A stretch of DNA of 64,000 nucleotides from Perilla frutescens. Lineage: Eukaryota > Streptophyta > Magnoliopsida > Lamiales > Lamiaceae. Below, piece after piece: positions 24,203 through 35,096 of the stretch. The notes under the pieces are model-generated. The model saw only the letters and a program-made list of their open reading frames with translations. It was not told where the DNA came from and did no database searches. The translations under genes and the position numbers were made by a program. The DNA is taken from positions 33,716,664-33,780,663 of the forward strand of contig BRKX01000006.1 in NCBI GenBank assembly GCA_026008535.1, read 5' to 3'. Numbering within the stretch: position 1 is the stretch's first letter; the number at the start of each line of letters is the position of its first letter.

Positions 24203-24449
24203 CCTTACGGAGCTCCAGACTTGGAGACAAGTCTCGGGGGAGCTTTTGAGGTCGTAAGAGCAGACCTCATAGAGCTCCAAACTTGGAGACAAGTCTCGGG
24301 TGAACTTTTGAGATCATGAAAGCAGACCTTACGAAGCTCCATACTTGGAGACAAGTCTCGGGAGAGCTTTCGAGATCATGAGAGCAGACCTTACGGAGCT
24401 CCAGACTTGAAAAAAGTCTCGGGGCAGCTTTCGAGGTCTTGAGAGCAGA
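24203..24449. repeat. 62-bp minisatellite, four copies
   Basis: Units start at 24203, 24265, 24327 and 24389 (the last is 61 bp). Each contains gagctcca, cttggagacaagtctcggg and ends gagcaga, with about 10-15 percent divergence. Units carry short inverted repeats (gagac/gtctc). It lies directly beside LTR D, in a decayed LTR. Confidence 0.9.
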
Positions 24450-25357
24450 CCTCATGGAAATATATCCAAGTTAATATTCGGATACTTAAAATATATTCAA
24501 AATTAAAAATTGACGACATGGAAAATGTATACAAATATATATAGAACATAAAACCCTAAAGACATTTTATTATTCGGCGACCCGAAAGGATCACCGATTT
24601 GAGGTGGTGGAGAGGCGGTGGTGGAGTTATGGGCGGTGGTGGCGGTGATTAACGTGCGAGGGTTTGATTGATGATTATGATGGATGATGGTGTTGGTGGC
24701 GTGAGGTGTTGGTTGCCATGGAGGTTGGCGATGGTGGTGACTTTTGGCGGCGGTCACGATGATTTTTCATCACGATCGTCCGTCAAATCATCTTTTCAAT
24801 CACGTATTCGTGATCTATGCATTAACATCCTCAAAATGACTATTTTGGAATTGAAATATGAAATTAGGGACATACCTTCTCTAGAAGCTGCTCGACATTT
24901 CGGTTTTGAAAATGAATGAAAATGAAACCTTAAGCTCCTATTTATAGAGAAAAAATAAATAGCATAATAACGAATAAAAGAAATATAATAATGATAGAAT
25001 AGGATAATGATGAAAAAGAATAGGATAATATTTTGAGAAATAAATTGGATAATGACGGATGTGTCTTTTTGTATTTAAATCTATTATTTTCTAACTTAAA
25101 GTTGTGCCAAGAGTTTATTTGAACTCGAAACTGGAAAATTCAAAGTTTGGCACGATACTTGAAATTTTTTCTATCAACCCGAGAAAAATATTAAAACTTA
25201 TTTTTAAAGTAATTTTTGACCAAATTATATATATTTAACAGATTTCCCTGATTGCGATTTTCCTTTATTTGAATCATCTAAGTTCCCAATTTTTTTTAAC
25301 TTATCAGATGGTAACATAAGTTGAATAAAACTTTGTAAAATATTTTGGGATATTACA
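24203..25357 (-). mobile_element. decayed LTR fragment that received the array
   Basis: The right end reads ttttgggatattaca at 25343-25357, which on the minus strand is the TGTAATATCCC start of a gypsy-type LTR. A minus-strand TATA-like CTATAAATAGG lies at 24939-24949, with a GC-rich, GGTGG-rich block upstream of it (24600-24770), as in the other LTRs of this window. The left part is missing; the array LTR D inserted at or near 24203. The 83-codon frame at 24668-24919 is not recognisable and I do not call it a gene. Confidence 0.5.
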
Positions 25358-25836
25358 AATGTCTAAAATTAATTGTAGCCTAAAATTATTCGAAGCATTA
25401 AAATTAATCGCATGCTTCAGTTTTAATGTAATTAAATATTCGTAAGCTTTAGTATATACAATCGTAAACTTTATTTTATATAATCGTATGATTTAATATA
25501 AATGTAATTGTAAGGTTAAGTTTTATTTTAATTGCATTTTCGTAAGTTACGATTAATTTAGCAATTTAAACTGTGTTAATTAAATTTAAAATATATCATA
25601 TATACACATATGTGTGTATATATGTTCTGTAGTTAGTAACAAATATCAAATAATACTTACACAATGTTTTGATGCGGAGACCAAGTGTGTCATAGGGTTA
25701 TTTTTTGAGAAAATTTCACTCCAAATTGCCAACAAAACTCCATTTTTTAAAAGTTTTTTTCCCCGATCACTATTTATTTTTACTCTTTTTAACCCATTTA
25801 GATGTGTATAAATGTGCATTGCGGAGCATATTGTTT
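25358..25836. other. AT-rich spacer, no gene seen
   Basis: AT-rich sequence with repeated taatcg/attcgtaag-like words (25390-25560). No supported feature. Confidence 0.4.
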
Positions 25837-26099
25837 CAGGGCTGTCTTAAAATTTTGGTAGCCCCTGAGCTAATTTTAAAAATTGGCCCCTTAGTATTGA
25901 AAGAATGTTAAATTTTAATTTTAGTTATAAATTTTTAAACATTAGTATATTACAATTATATTTTGATAAAAATGAAAATAAAAAATTCAAACAACTTTAT
26001 TTATATTGTTAACATTCAAGTACAATCTCAAATCAATATATATATTCTACCTAAAAAGTGACATTCTTCTAGCACTCTTTGAAGCAAATTCATCAACCA

Positions 26100-28560
26100 T
26101 TAATCTTCATATTCTATTTTATCCAAAAGATCATTTTCTATGGCTATAATCGTTAATCCATTGAGTCTTTCTTGTAACATTGTCGAACGCAGATATGACT
26201 TCAACAACTTCAACTTTGAAAAGCTTCTTTCTGCAGATGCAACAGTTATAGGAATAGTCAACAAAATTCTATATGCAATACTAGTATTAGGAAAACAATT
26301 CAAACCTTTCAAAATTTTCAAAATATCAAGAGGTCCCATTTTTTCTTTAGGGAGGACTTCTCTAAGTAACTTTAACTCCACAAATAACTCATTCCCATCA
26401 ACATTAAATTGTTCATTATGCTTAAGTGCACTTTCAAAATGATTACATTAAGATTCTAAACTTATATCATCTAGTGACTGCAACTTGTGAGAAGTAAATA
26501 AGAAACCAAATATCTTTTCACAATCAAGATATTGCTCAAACCTCCTTTTTAGAGAAGTTATGGCTTGATCAACAATGTAAAGAAAATAATTAACTCTAAA
26601 TAATTCATCACCAGATAGTGCAGCATCTGATGATTCATTTGAATTCTCACCAAAATGTTTTTTTTTCTTCTAATTGTACGTCTTTGGGGAAATATTGGAT
26701 CAATATTCATTTCAATGGCAATTTTGTTAGCACTATCCAAGGCATCATAAAAACCACTTTCTCTATATTTCTCAAAATAAGAAATCAAACCTTTTATTTT
26801 TTCAATAGCAACATCAATAAGCATTTCTTTCGATTGTAAGAGTATGATAACCATATTAATTGCAAATAATATTTCAAACCAAATAATTAAATTCAAAATC
26901 ACCAAGCTCGTTTGTTGCTAAAGATTTAGCTTCACTTCTTATTTTAGAATCATTATCATTTTCTACTACTTGCAATAAAGCCTCTCTTATATCTACCATT
27001 TGAAATCTTATAGCTTTAACACTATCCACTCTACTCTCCCAACGACTGGATGACAATGACTTGGGAGTCAGTCCTTTTACATTATCTTTCAAAATTTGTC
27101 ATCTCTTCATAGAATATGCAAATATCGTATAAATACGTTGTATAATTCCAAAAAAACCTCTAACCTTACCACATGTGTTAGCCATATCACATAATGTTAA
27201 GTTAAGACTATGGCAACCACAAGGAGTATAAAAAGCTCTAGGATTTATATTCAAAAGTTTCTTTTGCACTCCTTGATGTTTTCCTTTCATATTTGATCCA
27301 TTATCATAACCTTGCCCCCGCACATCAAATATATCAAGATCAATATTTTGCAACTCATTTGTAAAAAATTGAAAAGCCATTGGCCACTTGTATCATTCAC
27401 ATTCAAAAATCCTAAAAAAGATTCCTCAATGGTAGCATCAATCGATGAGACATCCACATATCTTAATATCAAATACATTTGTTCTTGGTGACTAGCATCA
27501 GGAGTACAATCAAGAATCACAAAGAAATATTTTGCTTGTTTTATTTTTTAAATTATTTCAGTTTTGATAGCAGAACTAAGGAAAGGTATTAACTCATTTT
27601 GGATGTTATGACCAAGATAATGAAAGTGTATCTCTTCATTTGTAATACGCCTAACATGTTCTTGAACAACGGGATCAAATTCTGACACTATTTCAATTAA
27701 GCCCAAGAAATTACTATTGCTATTTTGATACAATCTCTCATTTGTACCACGAAAAGCTAGATTATATTTAGAAAGAAATTTCACAATTGAAATAATTCTT
27801 AGCAAGACTCCTTTCCAATGATCTTTTTCTTTCTCTATTTGTCTTTGAGCCACTTTATCAATAGTTTGATTCTTTTGAAATCTTAAGCGCAAATCATACC
27901 AAGTGGTCATATTTTTAACATGTTCCATGCTTGTCTCATGCTCACTTAGTCTTATGCCAATGTGTACCCAATCCCTAAATTCTTCATTTATTAATGAACC
28001 TCTACCAACTGATTTTTTGAATATTTTACAACAAAAACAAAAGACTCTATCAAGCTTTTTCGAATAAACAAGCCAGTCTCTATCAAGTTTTTCTCCATTC
28101 GATAAAATTATAGTATACAAGTTAGCCGTAAATCCTCTGGAAAATTTATCTTTAGGACCTTTCACGATAGAAAAATCTCTTCTAGGACCCTTTTCCACTA
28201 ACAAATCAATCATTTTAGAATCAAAACCATCTCATTTTCTTGGATCATATATATCAAGTAAACAAATATCATTCTTATTACCATCCATATTTTATTATCA
28301 TGGTCAAGTGAATTAATAGGCACATCATCACCATTTTCAGAATCAATAATTTCATTCTCAATATTTATTGCATTTTCAACATCAACATTAATACCATTCT
28401 CAGTAGTAACAACATTTTCAGCATCACTATTTTGATTTTGTGATTCTTTTATAATAAATTTATCAAGAGCTCCTCTTTGAGACTTAATTAACACTTCAAT
28501 TTTTTTCTTTTTCTTACGTTTTTCATATCCAGATTCATATTTTCTAGTTGTAGGAGGCAT
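26100..28560 (-). pseudogene. hAT-family transposase (TTF zinc finger, DUF4371, hAT dimerisation), degenerate
   Basis: Fragments in several frames, in the order of one protein: N-terminal basic segment (28560-28210), a TTF-type region with paired cysteines (DRVFCFCCKIF) and the start of the DUF4371 region (28213-27548), catalytic-core fragments with FDVRGQGYDNGSNMKGKH and YTPCGCHSLNLTLCD (27380-27099), and the C-terminal dimerisation region IPITVASAERSFSKLKLLKS (26381-26100). Such proteins cut and move hAT elements. At least five frameshifts or stops break it, so no transposase is made. The DUF4371 and dimerisation segments make the family assignment solid. Confidence 0.85.
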
Positions 28561-28699
28561 AATTTATAAATTCAAATTAAAATATACAAACTGAAATTGA
28601 AAATGAAATCGACACAACCTGGAAAAATGCGAGGAACTACTAGGAGCTGCTGATGAAGAAGTCTGAAACAAAGTAGAAGCACAGAAGCAGAATTATTCA

Positions 28700-28785
28700 A
28701 TCTATCAGCCACTTTTTTTTTATAAATAGTAATCAGCCATTTTTTTTTTATAAATAGTAATCAGCCACTTTTTTTTTAGAGTTTT
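28700..28785. repeat. short tandem repeat in the hAT element
   Basis: A unit of roughly 32 bp containing ttttttttataaatagtaatcagcca occurs about two and a half times between 28708 and 28780. Confidence 0.7.
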
Positions 28786-29095
28786 AAGAATTTAATAAAT
28801 AAGAAAATGGGGCATTTACATATACAAAATACACAAGACATCGATTCGAAGAGAGCATCTGCATAGCCATAGCCTACTACCCTTTTATAAACCCAAATAG
28901 AGAAACTTCACCACAGCAACAAAATATCATTCAAATAAATCAAAACCACATCAACAATTCACCAAACAAAAACTGCATAATCAGATCAAATTGTGAACCA
29001 AGTTCAAATATTTTACAACGCAGTCAACATAAGAAGATATCCTTGTGAATAGTAATCAAATAAAAATCCCCAAACAATTAAAAATCCCCACATCA

Positions 29096-29425
29096 TAGTA
29101 ATCTGTACATAAAAATAAAAATCTCAAATAGCAGACCAGATAAAAAGAAAGAGGAATGAACGAAAAGACTATAAAAAAAGGAATGAACGAAAAAATAGCA
29201 GATAAAAAAAAGAGTAATCTGCACATAAAAATAAAAATCCCCACATCATAGACTCATAGTAATCTATACATAAAAATAAAAATCTCAAATAGCAGAACAG
29301 ATTAAAAAAAAAAAAGAGGAATGAACGAAAAGACTGTAAAAAAAAAAAAGAGGAATGAACGAAAAAATAGTAGATAAAAAAAAGAGTAATCTGTACATAA
29401 AAATAAAAATCCCCAACATCACAAT
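29096..29425. repeat. about 165-bp imperfect tandem duplication in the hAT element
   Basis: The segment from tagtaatctgtacataaaa near 29096 recurs from about 29260. Each copy contains two gaggaatgaacgaaaa-type motifs separated by A runs. It lies in the region upstream of the transposase, where hAT elements often carry subterminal repeats. Confidence 0.75.
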
Positions 29426-30095
29426 TTTACAAAAAAAATCTCAAATAGCAGATAAAAAAACAGACTTACATTACAACAGCCGAAGGATTTTTGGCGCAGC
29501 GTGCATCACAATTTTCGAATTTCGAATGTAAGTTTTTTTTTCTTTTGTAAATATTGAATATAAGCAAATCGAAGAGGAATGAACAAAAAGCAGATCGATG
29601 GATGGAGGAATCAAAATTTGAGTATTGAGAGAAGTATTTTTCTTTCATGGAAAAGGGGAGAAATGGAGAATAAATAGAATTGTTGAGTTCAAGGCTTCAA
29701 TGGTAAAAGGAAGATGAAGAGTGCAGAATTGAAGTTGAAGATTGGATTTTTTTTCTTGATTCTTGCGAGATGAGATGATTAATGGAGGAGAGAGACAGAG
29801 AGTAAAAGAGATTGTCCGCTGGTGTAATACTCTATAATGGAAGAGAAAGGATAGAAATAGATATAACCTATAAATGAGTTTTTTTTTTTGGCCCTCAAAT
29901 ATTTTGGGCCCTGTGCAAATGATCATTTTGCACAGCCCAATAGCCGGCCCTATTCGTTTCACAGACACGCTCGATGACTCGACGATATTGTGAACTCTGA
30001 TCAAGACTGCCTTCATTCAACGTGAATAACAATAATTCCTGGCTGTTGGAAAAAAATAATAAATTCTGTTGAAAATGTTCTCTCGCATCTTTATA

Positions 30096-31593
30096 TCTTT
30101 ATATATATAATAACACAATGGTCCTATTATCAGTAACCTTCATTTTTCCCGCCTAAATGCATTTACCCGAATTAGTAAGTTCACTATATATATACATATA
30201 TAGTTATATATCTTGATATAATGGTGTTTTATATCTACATATATAATATATATACATTAATTAATATATATATGTATGTATATATATATATATTATAATA
30301 TAAGTTTTAATATAATACAGTATAATATAATAAGTATTATATATTTATAATACAAATCATACATATTTGTGTAACTATAAAATTAGTTAACATATTTAAT
30401 TTGTATTGACTTCATATACATATAACATAATAATTTATATCTACATATAATATAATATAATATAATATAATATAATATGATATGATATTATGTTTAAACA
30501 TGCATATAAACATATAATGCAGACTATATTTCTCCTTATAAATCGTCTAAAATCAGAAGCGTCAATCGTAATTAATCATTATAGATATAGTGATATTTAT
30601 TATTAATATTCCGATTGCATTATTTTTTGTAATCATTTTCTATACATATAATTACGAAGAATAAGAATCATTGTATCAAAAATTTGTGTTAATCTTCAGT
30701 TACTAATCATTGTATGATATCATCTATATTAAAATGTATATTAATTATATTGCATATAAATTCACTTAATTAGTTCTATTATATACCTTAATTGACGTAA
30801 ATTGCATATACAAATCTTTAATTAGTTATGCCTTAATCATGTTATTACAAATTTATAACATAATTACATTAATTATTAATTATAGCATACATATATAGGC
30901 GCATTATTTTGACAAGAAAAATTGAGAATGTTCTATATAAATAAAGCATAATTTAGACTCTTTAAACTACCATTTGACAAAAAAAAATTCTAATGTGTTT
31001 TATATGAATGTTATTTTTCTTCCAACATTTCCGTAGATTGTTTTTTTAGCAAACATTTCTGTAGATTGTTTGTTCAGTTATTCATCACTAATTATATATT
31101 TTTCTTTTTGTCAGATATTTACATCATGATGGCGGCTAATATATTTTGCAATGTTTCGAGACGTAAAATTCTTTCAACATCAAATGGCTTAGAAGTTTCA
31201 TCTTCCACGAGCTTGCATACGCAACAATGAAAATATATATGTATTTAGATTTATGCTATGATTATGCTTCTCATGATCAAGGGTAATTTATTCAAACTTA
31301 ATTATGTTATATATGCAATTATTTAATTCGATATATCGAATGTTTATAACATATTTTTCCCGTGTGTTTTTCTATGTATATTATTTGTAAATACATTTAT
31401 ATTGTAAATTTGTTGCACTATTTAATTATTTTTAGTGGTGTTTGGTTATTATATTTATTTATTTATTATCATTTTTTTTATATGGACAAGGGGATCGGAT
31501 CTATTCTACATTTAATTGACATTCGCCACGAGAACCTATTGTTAATTAGTTCTTAGTGTTATATTCTAGAAAATGGAAGTGTAGTTGTTCTTG

Positions 31594-31647
<54 letters not shown>

Positions 31648-32743
31648 ATTGTATTTGTAATTTTAACTGCAATTTATGTGTAGTGCTCTATTTTGATTTG
31701 TTAGAACTTAGAATAGTCAGTAATGGTTGTTATGTAAATTTCATGGAGTGATTATTGAGAAATTTTAGTATTTTAATTGATGAGATACAATAAATTATAT
31801 ATGAGTATTTTGTTCAATATAACTTACAATAACAAACATGTTATTATTGAAATTTACAACATTAATCAAAATAAAATATTTTAAAATTTAGGAGAACAAA
31901 CTTATTATTATTAAATTTCAAACAACATATGTTATTTTAAATAAAGTATTAAGTTTTACATAAGTCGTCTACATCCAATATGCTATTTGGTTTGTATTTA
32001 GTCTATTATATTTAGTAGACTAATTATAATTTAAATTCAATCAATTTATGTATATGTATATAGATTTAAATTCAAATTAGTCTAATTGTATATAGCATGC
32101 ATTATCTTCGTTGATTATACCCTTTTATGTTTTCCTTTTATAAAAAAAAACATTTTATCCATTGAGGGATTAGATAGGGTTATTATGGTTTATTGCATGT
32201 TGATCAATGCCTACCCATTTATAATTTTATAATAAACGGTCAATTAATTAAAAGTTTTATGGAATTTAATTATACGGTGTTTAATATTTTAGAAGCTAAT
32301 ATTTCTTTTCAATATTTATTACAATAAATTTCGACGTGTTGCCATTAAAATATCAGCATTGAATTTCAAGAGTTTGTTATATTCTACCACTATCTATTTT
32401 TTTATGGGACATATTTTATATTTTCATCACCAGTTCAATCTTATAACAAAATGTTAATTTTCTTATTTTTACAACTATTTATATCTAATTATAAATGCTT
32501 TATATAAATTACCCTCTTATTCATTTAATGATATATGTTTTGAATGAAATTTGCAAAGTTAAATTCTTTGAAAAAAAAATCACACTTTCATTTCATGAAA
32601 GTCTAAAATCAAGCAATCATATATCGATCAACCATTATGATAAAAAAAAATACTACAACTAAATAAACATCACATATTTTTATAAATTAAAATAATAAAT
32701 ACTTAAAAAAAATTATTCGTGCATCGCACGCGGGAAATACTAG
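30096..32743 (+). mobile_element. probable non-autonomous Helitron
   Basis: The 3' end is convincing: a hairpin cgtgc-atc-gcacg at 32718-32730, ten bases, then CTAG at 32740-32743 followed by T, the usual plant Helitron terminus. The 5' end is tentative: TCTTTATATATATAATA after an A at 30095 fits the TC start and A-T insertion rule, but an alternative TC lies at 30088. No Rep/helicase coding region is present. The inside is very AT-rich with a TTA microsatellite. Its 3' end is 137 bp from the stop codon of the RIN4-like gene. Confidence 0.6.
31597..31643. repeat. (TTA)n microsatellite
   Basis: About fifteen uninterrupted TTA units inside the probable Helitron. Confidence 0.95.
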
Positions 32744-32880
32744 TAAATTTAAAAAGAGATTCGCGTTCTATATTAGAAAAGTTGCAGTTGGAGAATATAA
32801 ACATTTGCTGGGGAAAAAGCAACACAACAACAGGGTGATGATCGAAGACAAACAAACTAACAACGTCCATTTTTTGCTCC

Positions 32881-34031
32881 TCAAAACAGGCAGCAACATT
32901 TCTGCATGAATTGAATAAACAAGAACATCGATCAGGAAATTCAGATAGGTATTCTTTAATTCCCATTTAAAAAAAAAAAAAGTTGCAAAGCGGTGACCTT
33001 TCTGGTCTCCTTTTCCTGACTAGCCTTTGCCTGATAATTGTTGGTAGTCTTTATTGGCACAGAAGGAAACTTAGCTGCAGCTATTTGTTTTTCCTCCTTA
33101 ACTTTGTTGAAAATGACCGTAAATCCATCTCCTGATTTGGGGTCATTTTCATCCCATTGCCCGAACTTTGGGACAGACACTGATCTGTAAGACTGCCACA
33201 GAGTTTAATTTACCTCTATTAGCTAGATCAAGATCTACACTTAATTATAAACATATTGATGTTTGCAGACATAATATGAAACTTATAAAATGTCTCTGAC
33301 CAATGACCATCTATAGAAGTTAATTTGCACACCTTCATATGAAAGAGTAAATTAATTTCCAGAAATTAAATATGGTAGTTATATATAATTACAAATTATA
33401 TATACACGGGCTGAAATTAAACACAAACAATTAAGTTCTTAAACTACAGAAAAAAGTAGTTTCAATTCCCCAAATGAAGAGAGAAAACTATATATATCGT
33501 GATAAAGGAATATTATTATTAATTAACTAATAATTAATATTAGAAGATTATAAATCCGGCCATTTGTATTCCATAAAGAGAACTTATTAAACATTTTGAC
33601 AGTATCATCGAAAAATAAACGATATATATTTATATACTATTATACTTACAAAGTCATCAGCGGCGTTGTAATTAATAGGGGGGTTGGGGTTGGGGGTGTA
33701 AGTAGTAGATTTGTTGTGGTGATGGTATGATACCGGGCTCTTATCATTACTGGTAGATTCGGAAGATAAGGTTCTCTGCTTCTGGTGATTGCCAAACCTT
33801 TGCGGCGGTATTGGTAATGGTACCTCATTATCTGGAGTATAAGGAGAAACAGCATTGCCATTAATAATATTGAAGGCCTCCGGATTCTGCTGTGGATCGT
33901 TTGGGTTAATTCTAATGCCGCCTCCTTTTTCTTTACGTGCGTTCTCAAAGTAGGCAGTGTAGGGTACGTTGTCACCATCCCAGTTTCCGAACTTAGGGAC
34001 ATGCGAATGAGATCGCTGTTGCTGCTGCTGC

Positions 34032-34084
<53 letters not shown>

Positions 34085-34248
34085 CACTAATTAAACTCAT
34101 CCCAAAAATATCCCACAATTGTATAAAACAAGCAAGTTACCGAATCATACCCAAGCAAGATTCAACGAAAGCACGTATTAATTTGACATAATAAATCACA
34201 TGAATTGACCACAGGTCAATTAAATAAGCAATTAACACTTACAGCCAT
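32881..34248 (-). CDS. RIN4-like: RIN4-like protein with two NOI domains, four coding exons
   Basis: Predicted 199-residue protein from exons 34248-34243 (Met-Ala), 34027-33650, 33192-32998 and 32901-32881. Introns are GT-AG: two donors read gtaagt, the last gtcacc, and all exons join in phase 0. RIN4 is a plasma-membrane immune regulator in Arabidopsis, guarded by RPM1 and RPS2. Residues 12-18 (VPKFGNW) and 135-141 (VPKFGQW) are the two NOI cores, which are also sites of the type cut by AvrRpt2 in RIN4. GFTVIFNKV (151-159) aligns with the segment holding the RIPK phosphosite Thr166. The 21-nt last exon encodes KCCCLF, a likely palmitoylated Cys cluster. Arabidopsis RIN4 is 211 residues, so the length fits, and an ATG-GC first exon is in keeping with the family. 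A start at the ATG just upstream of exon 2 (34033) is possible but less likely. It is the only intact host gene here. Confidence 0.85.
34035..34082. repeat. (AT)24 microsatellite at the intron 1 acceptor of the RIN4-like gene
   Basis: Forty-eight bases of alternating AT end seven bases before the predicted acceptor AG (34029-34028). It takes the place of a normal polypyrimidine tract. Confidence 0.9.
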
Positions 34249-34869
34249 CAATCCTTAATGAAAATATTCTCTGCCTCTGGCTCTGGTTTCTGCGTGTTGA
34301 GACCTGAGACTAACCTCTCTGTTCCAAGTTCCCCAAGAATAGATAAAGATAATAGCACAACAAAAAAGTAAAAAAAAAATGCGGAGTTTGCGCGTGGGGT
34401 CCATCCCATTGGCCAGAGATGTTTTTGGAGATCACAATGAAGAAGGGATTGCAGCCATCAGTTCGATGGTTTCAAGATTTTGTCCAAAACCAACTTGAAC
34501 AAAAGTATGTTCTTCACATACATCTCTGTTTTGGCCTTTTGGGGAGTGAAGAACTGGTACTGCTAGTCACTCTTCTTCCTTCATATTTTCTAAAAAACAG
34601 AAAAAAAAAAAAATCAGACGTTTTGATATCGATCTCTATGAATACACAAAAAATAGTCGTCCACAATTAACTAATTAACGTAATTATTCTATACTTTAGT
34701 TGATTACTAATTTTGCACCCAAGCGTTGCAAGACGAAATATGAGACCACATTATTGGGTCCAAATTAATGTCTCACATATCTAAAGAATGTTTAAAATTT
34801 TGTATTACAAAAATTTTCAATGTCCCCCGGTCAAACACATATATTGAAATACCAAATATCTATAAAAAT
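34249..34869. promoter_or_regulatory. upstream region of the RIN4-like gene
   Basis: Presumed 5' untranslated region and promoter on the minus strand. The first 100 bases upstream of the ATG are purine-rich; a GC-richer block with a CCAAT-like cattgg lies at 34376-34425. I see no clear TATA box. The short plus-strand frame at 34419-34670 has no recognisable product. Confidence 0.4.
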
Positions 34870-35096
34870 CAATATTGAGCTTCGAAAATATAAATCTTGA
34901 AAATAAGAGCATAACAAAACCTGCACATTAACATTTTTTACACACACAAACACACACACACACACCTATATATATGTGTGTGTGTATAAATCATAAAATG
35001 ATAATGGTAATCCACATGCGAAAGAGTAAATGCAGTCTGCAAACATTGAACCAATATATTTATAGGATGCAAATCAGAAAATAGTTATAAAATATA

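Larger units (their letters stand above)
25837..29952 (-). mobile_element. dead hAT-type DNA transposon
   Basis: The left end CAGGGCTGTC and the right end, reading TAGGGCCGGC on the minus strand, are degenerate hAT terminal repeats. The flanks tattgttt (25829-25836) and attcgttt (from 29952) are a likely decayed 8-bp target duplication. Inside is a broken transposase (26100-28560) with TTF-type and hAT dimerisation regions, followed by AT-rich sequence with tandem repeats. Confidence 0.7.

Noticed and set aside
24203..24449. Regular 62-bp repeats, considered as a CRISPR-like array
   Set aside because: Units are contiguous and diverge all along; there are no unique spacers and the DNA is eukaryotic. 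It is a minisatellite.
24668..24919. 83-codon frame that might be a small gene
   Set aside because: Sits over the GC-rich part and the reverse TATA-like motif of a decayed LTR; no known domain.
29645..30016. 123-codon minus-strand frame near the hAT end
   Set aside because: It crosses the transposon terminus and has no known domain; likely chance.
34419..34670. 83-codon frame upstream of the RIN4-like gene
   Set aside because: No recognisable product, opposite strand in the promoter region, ends in low-complexity sequence.
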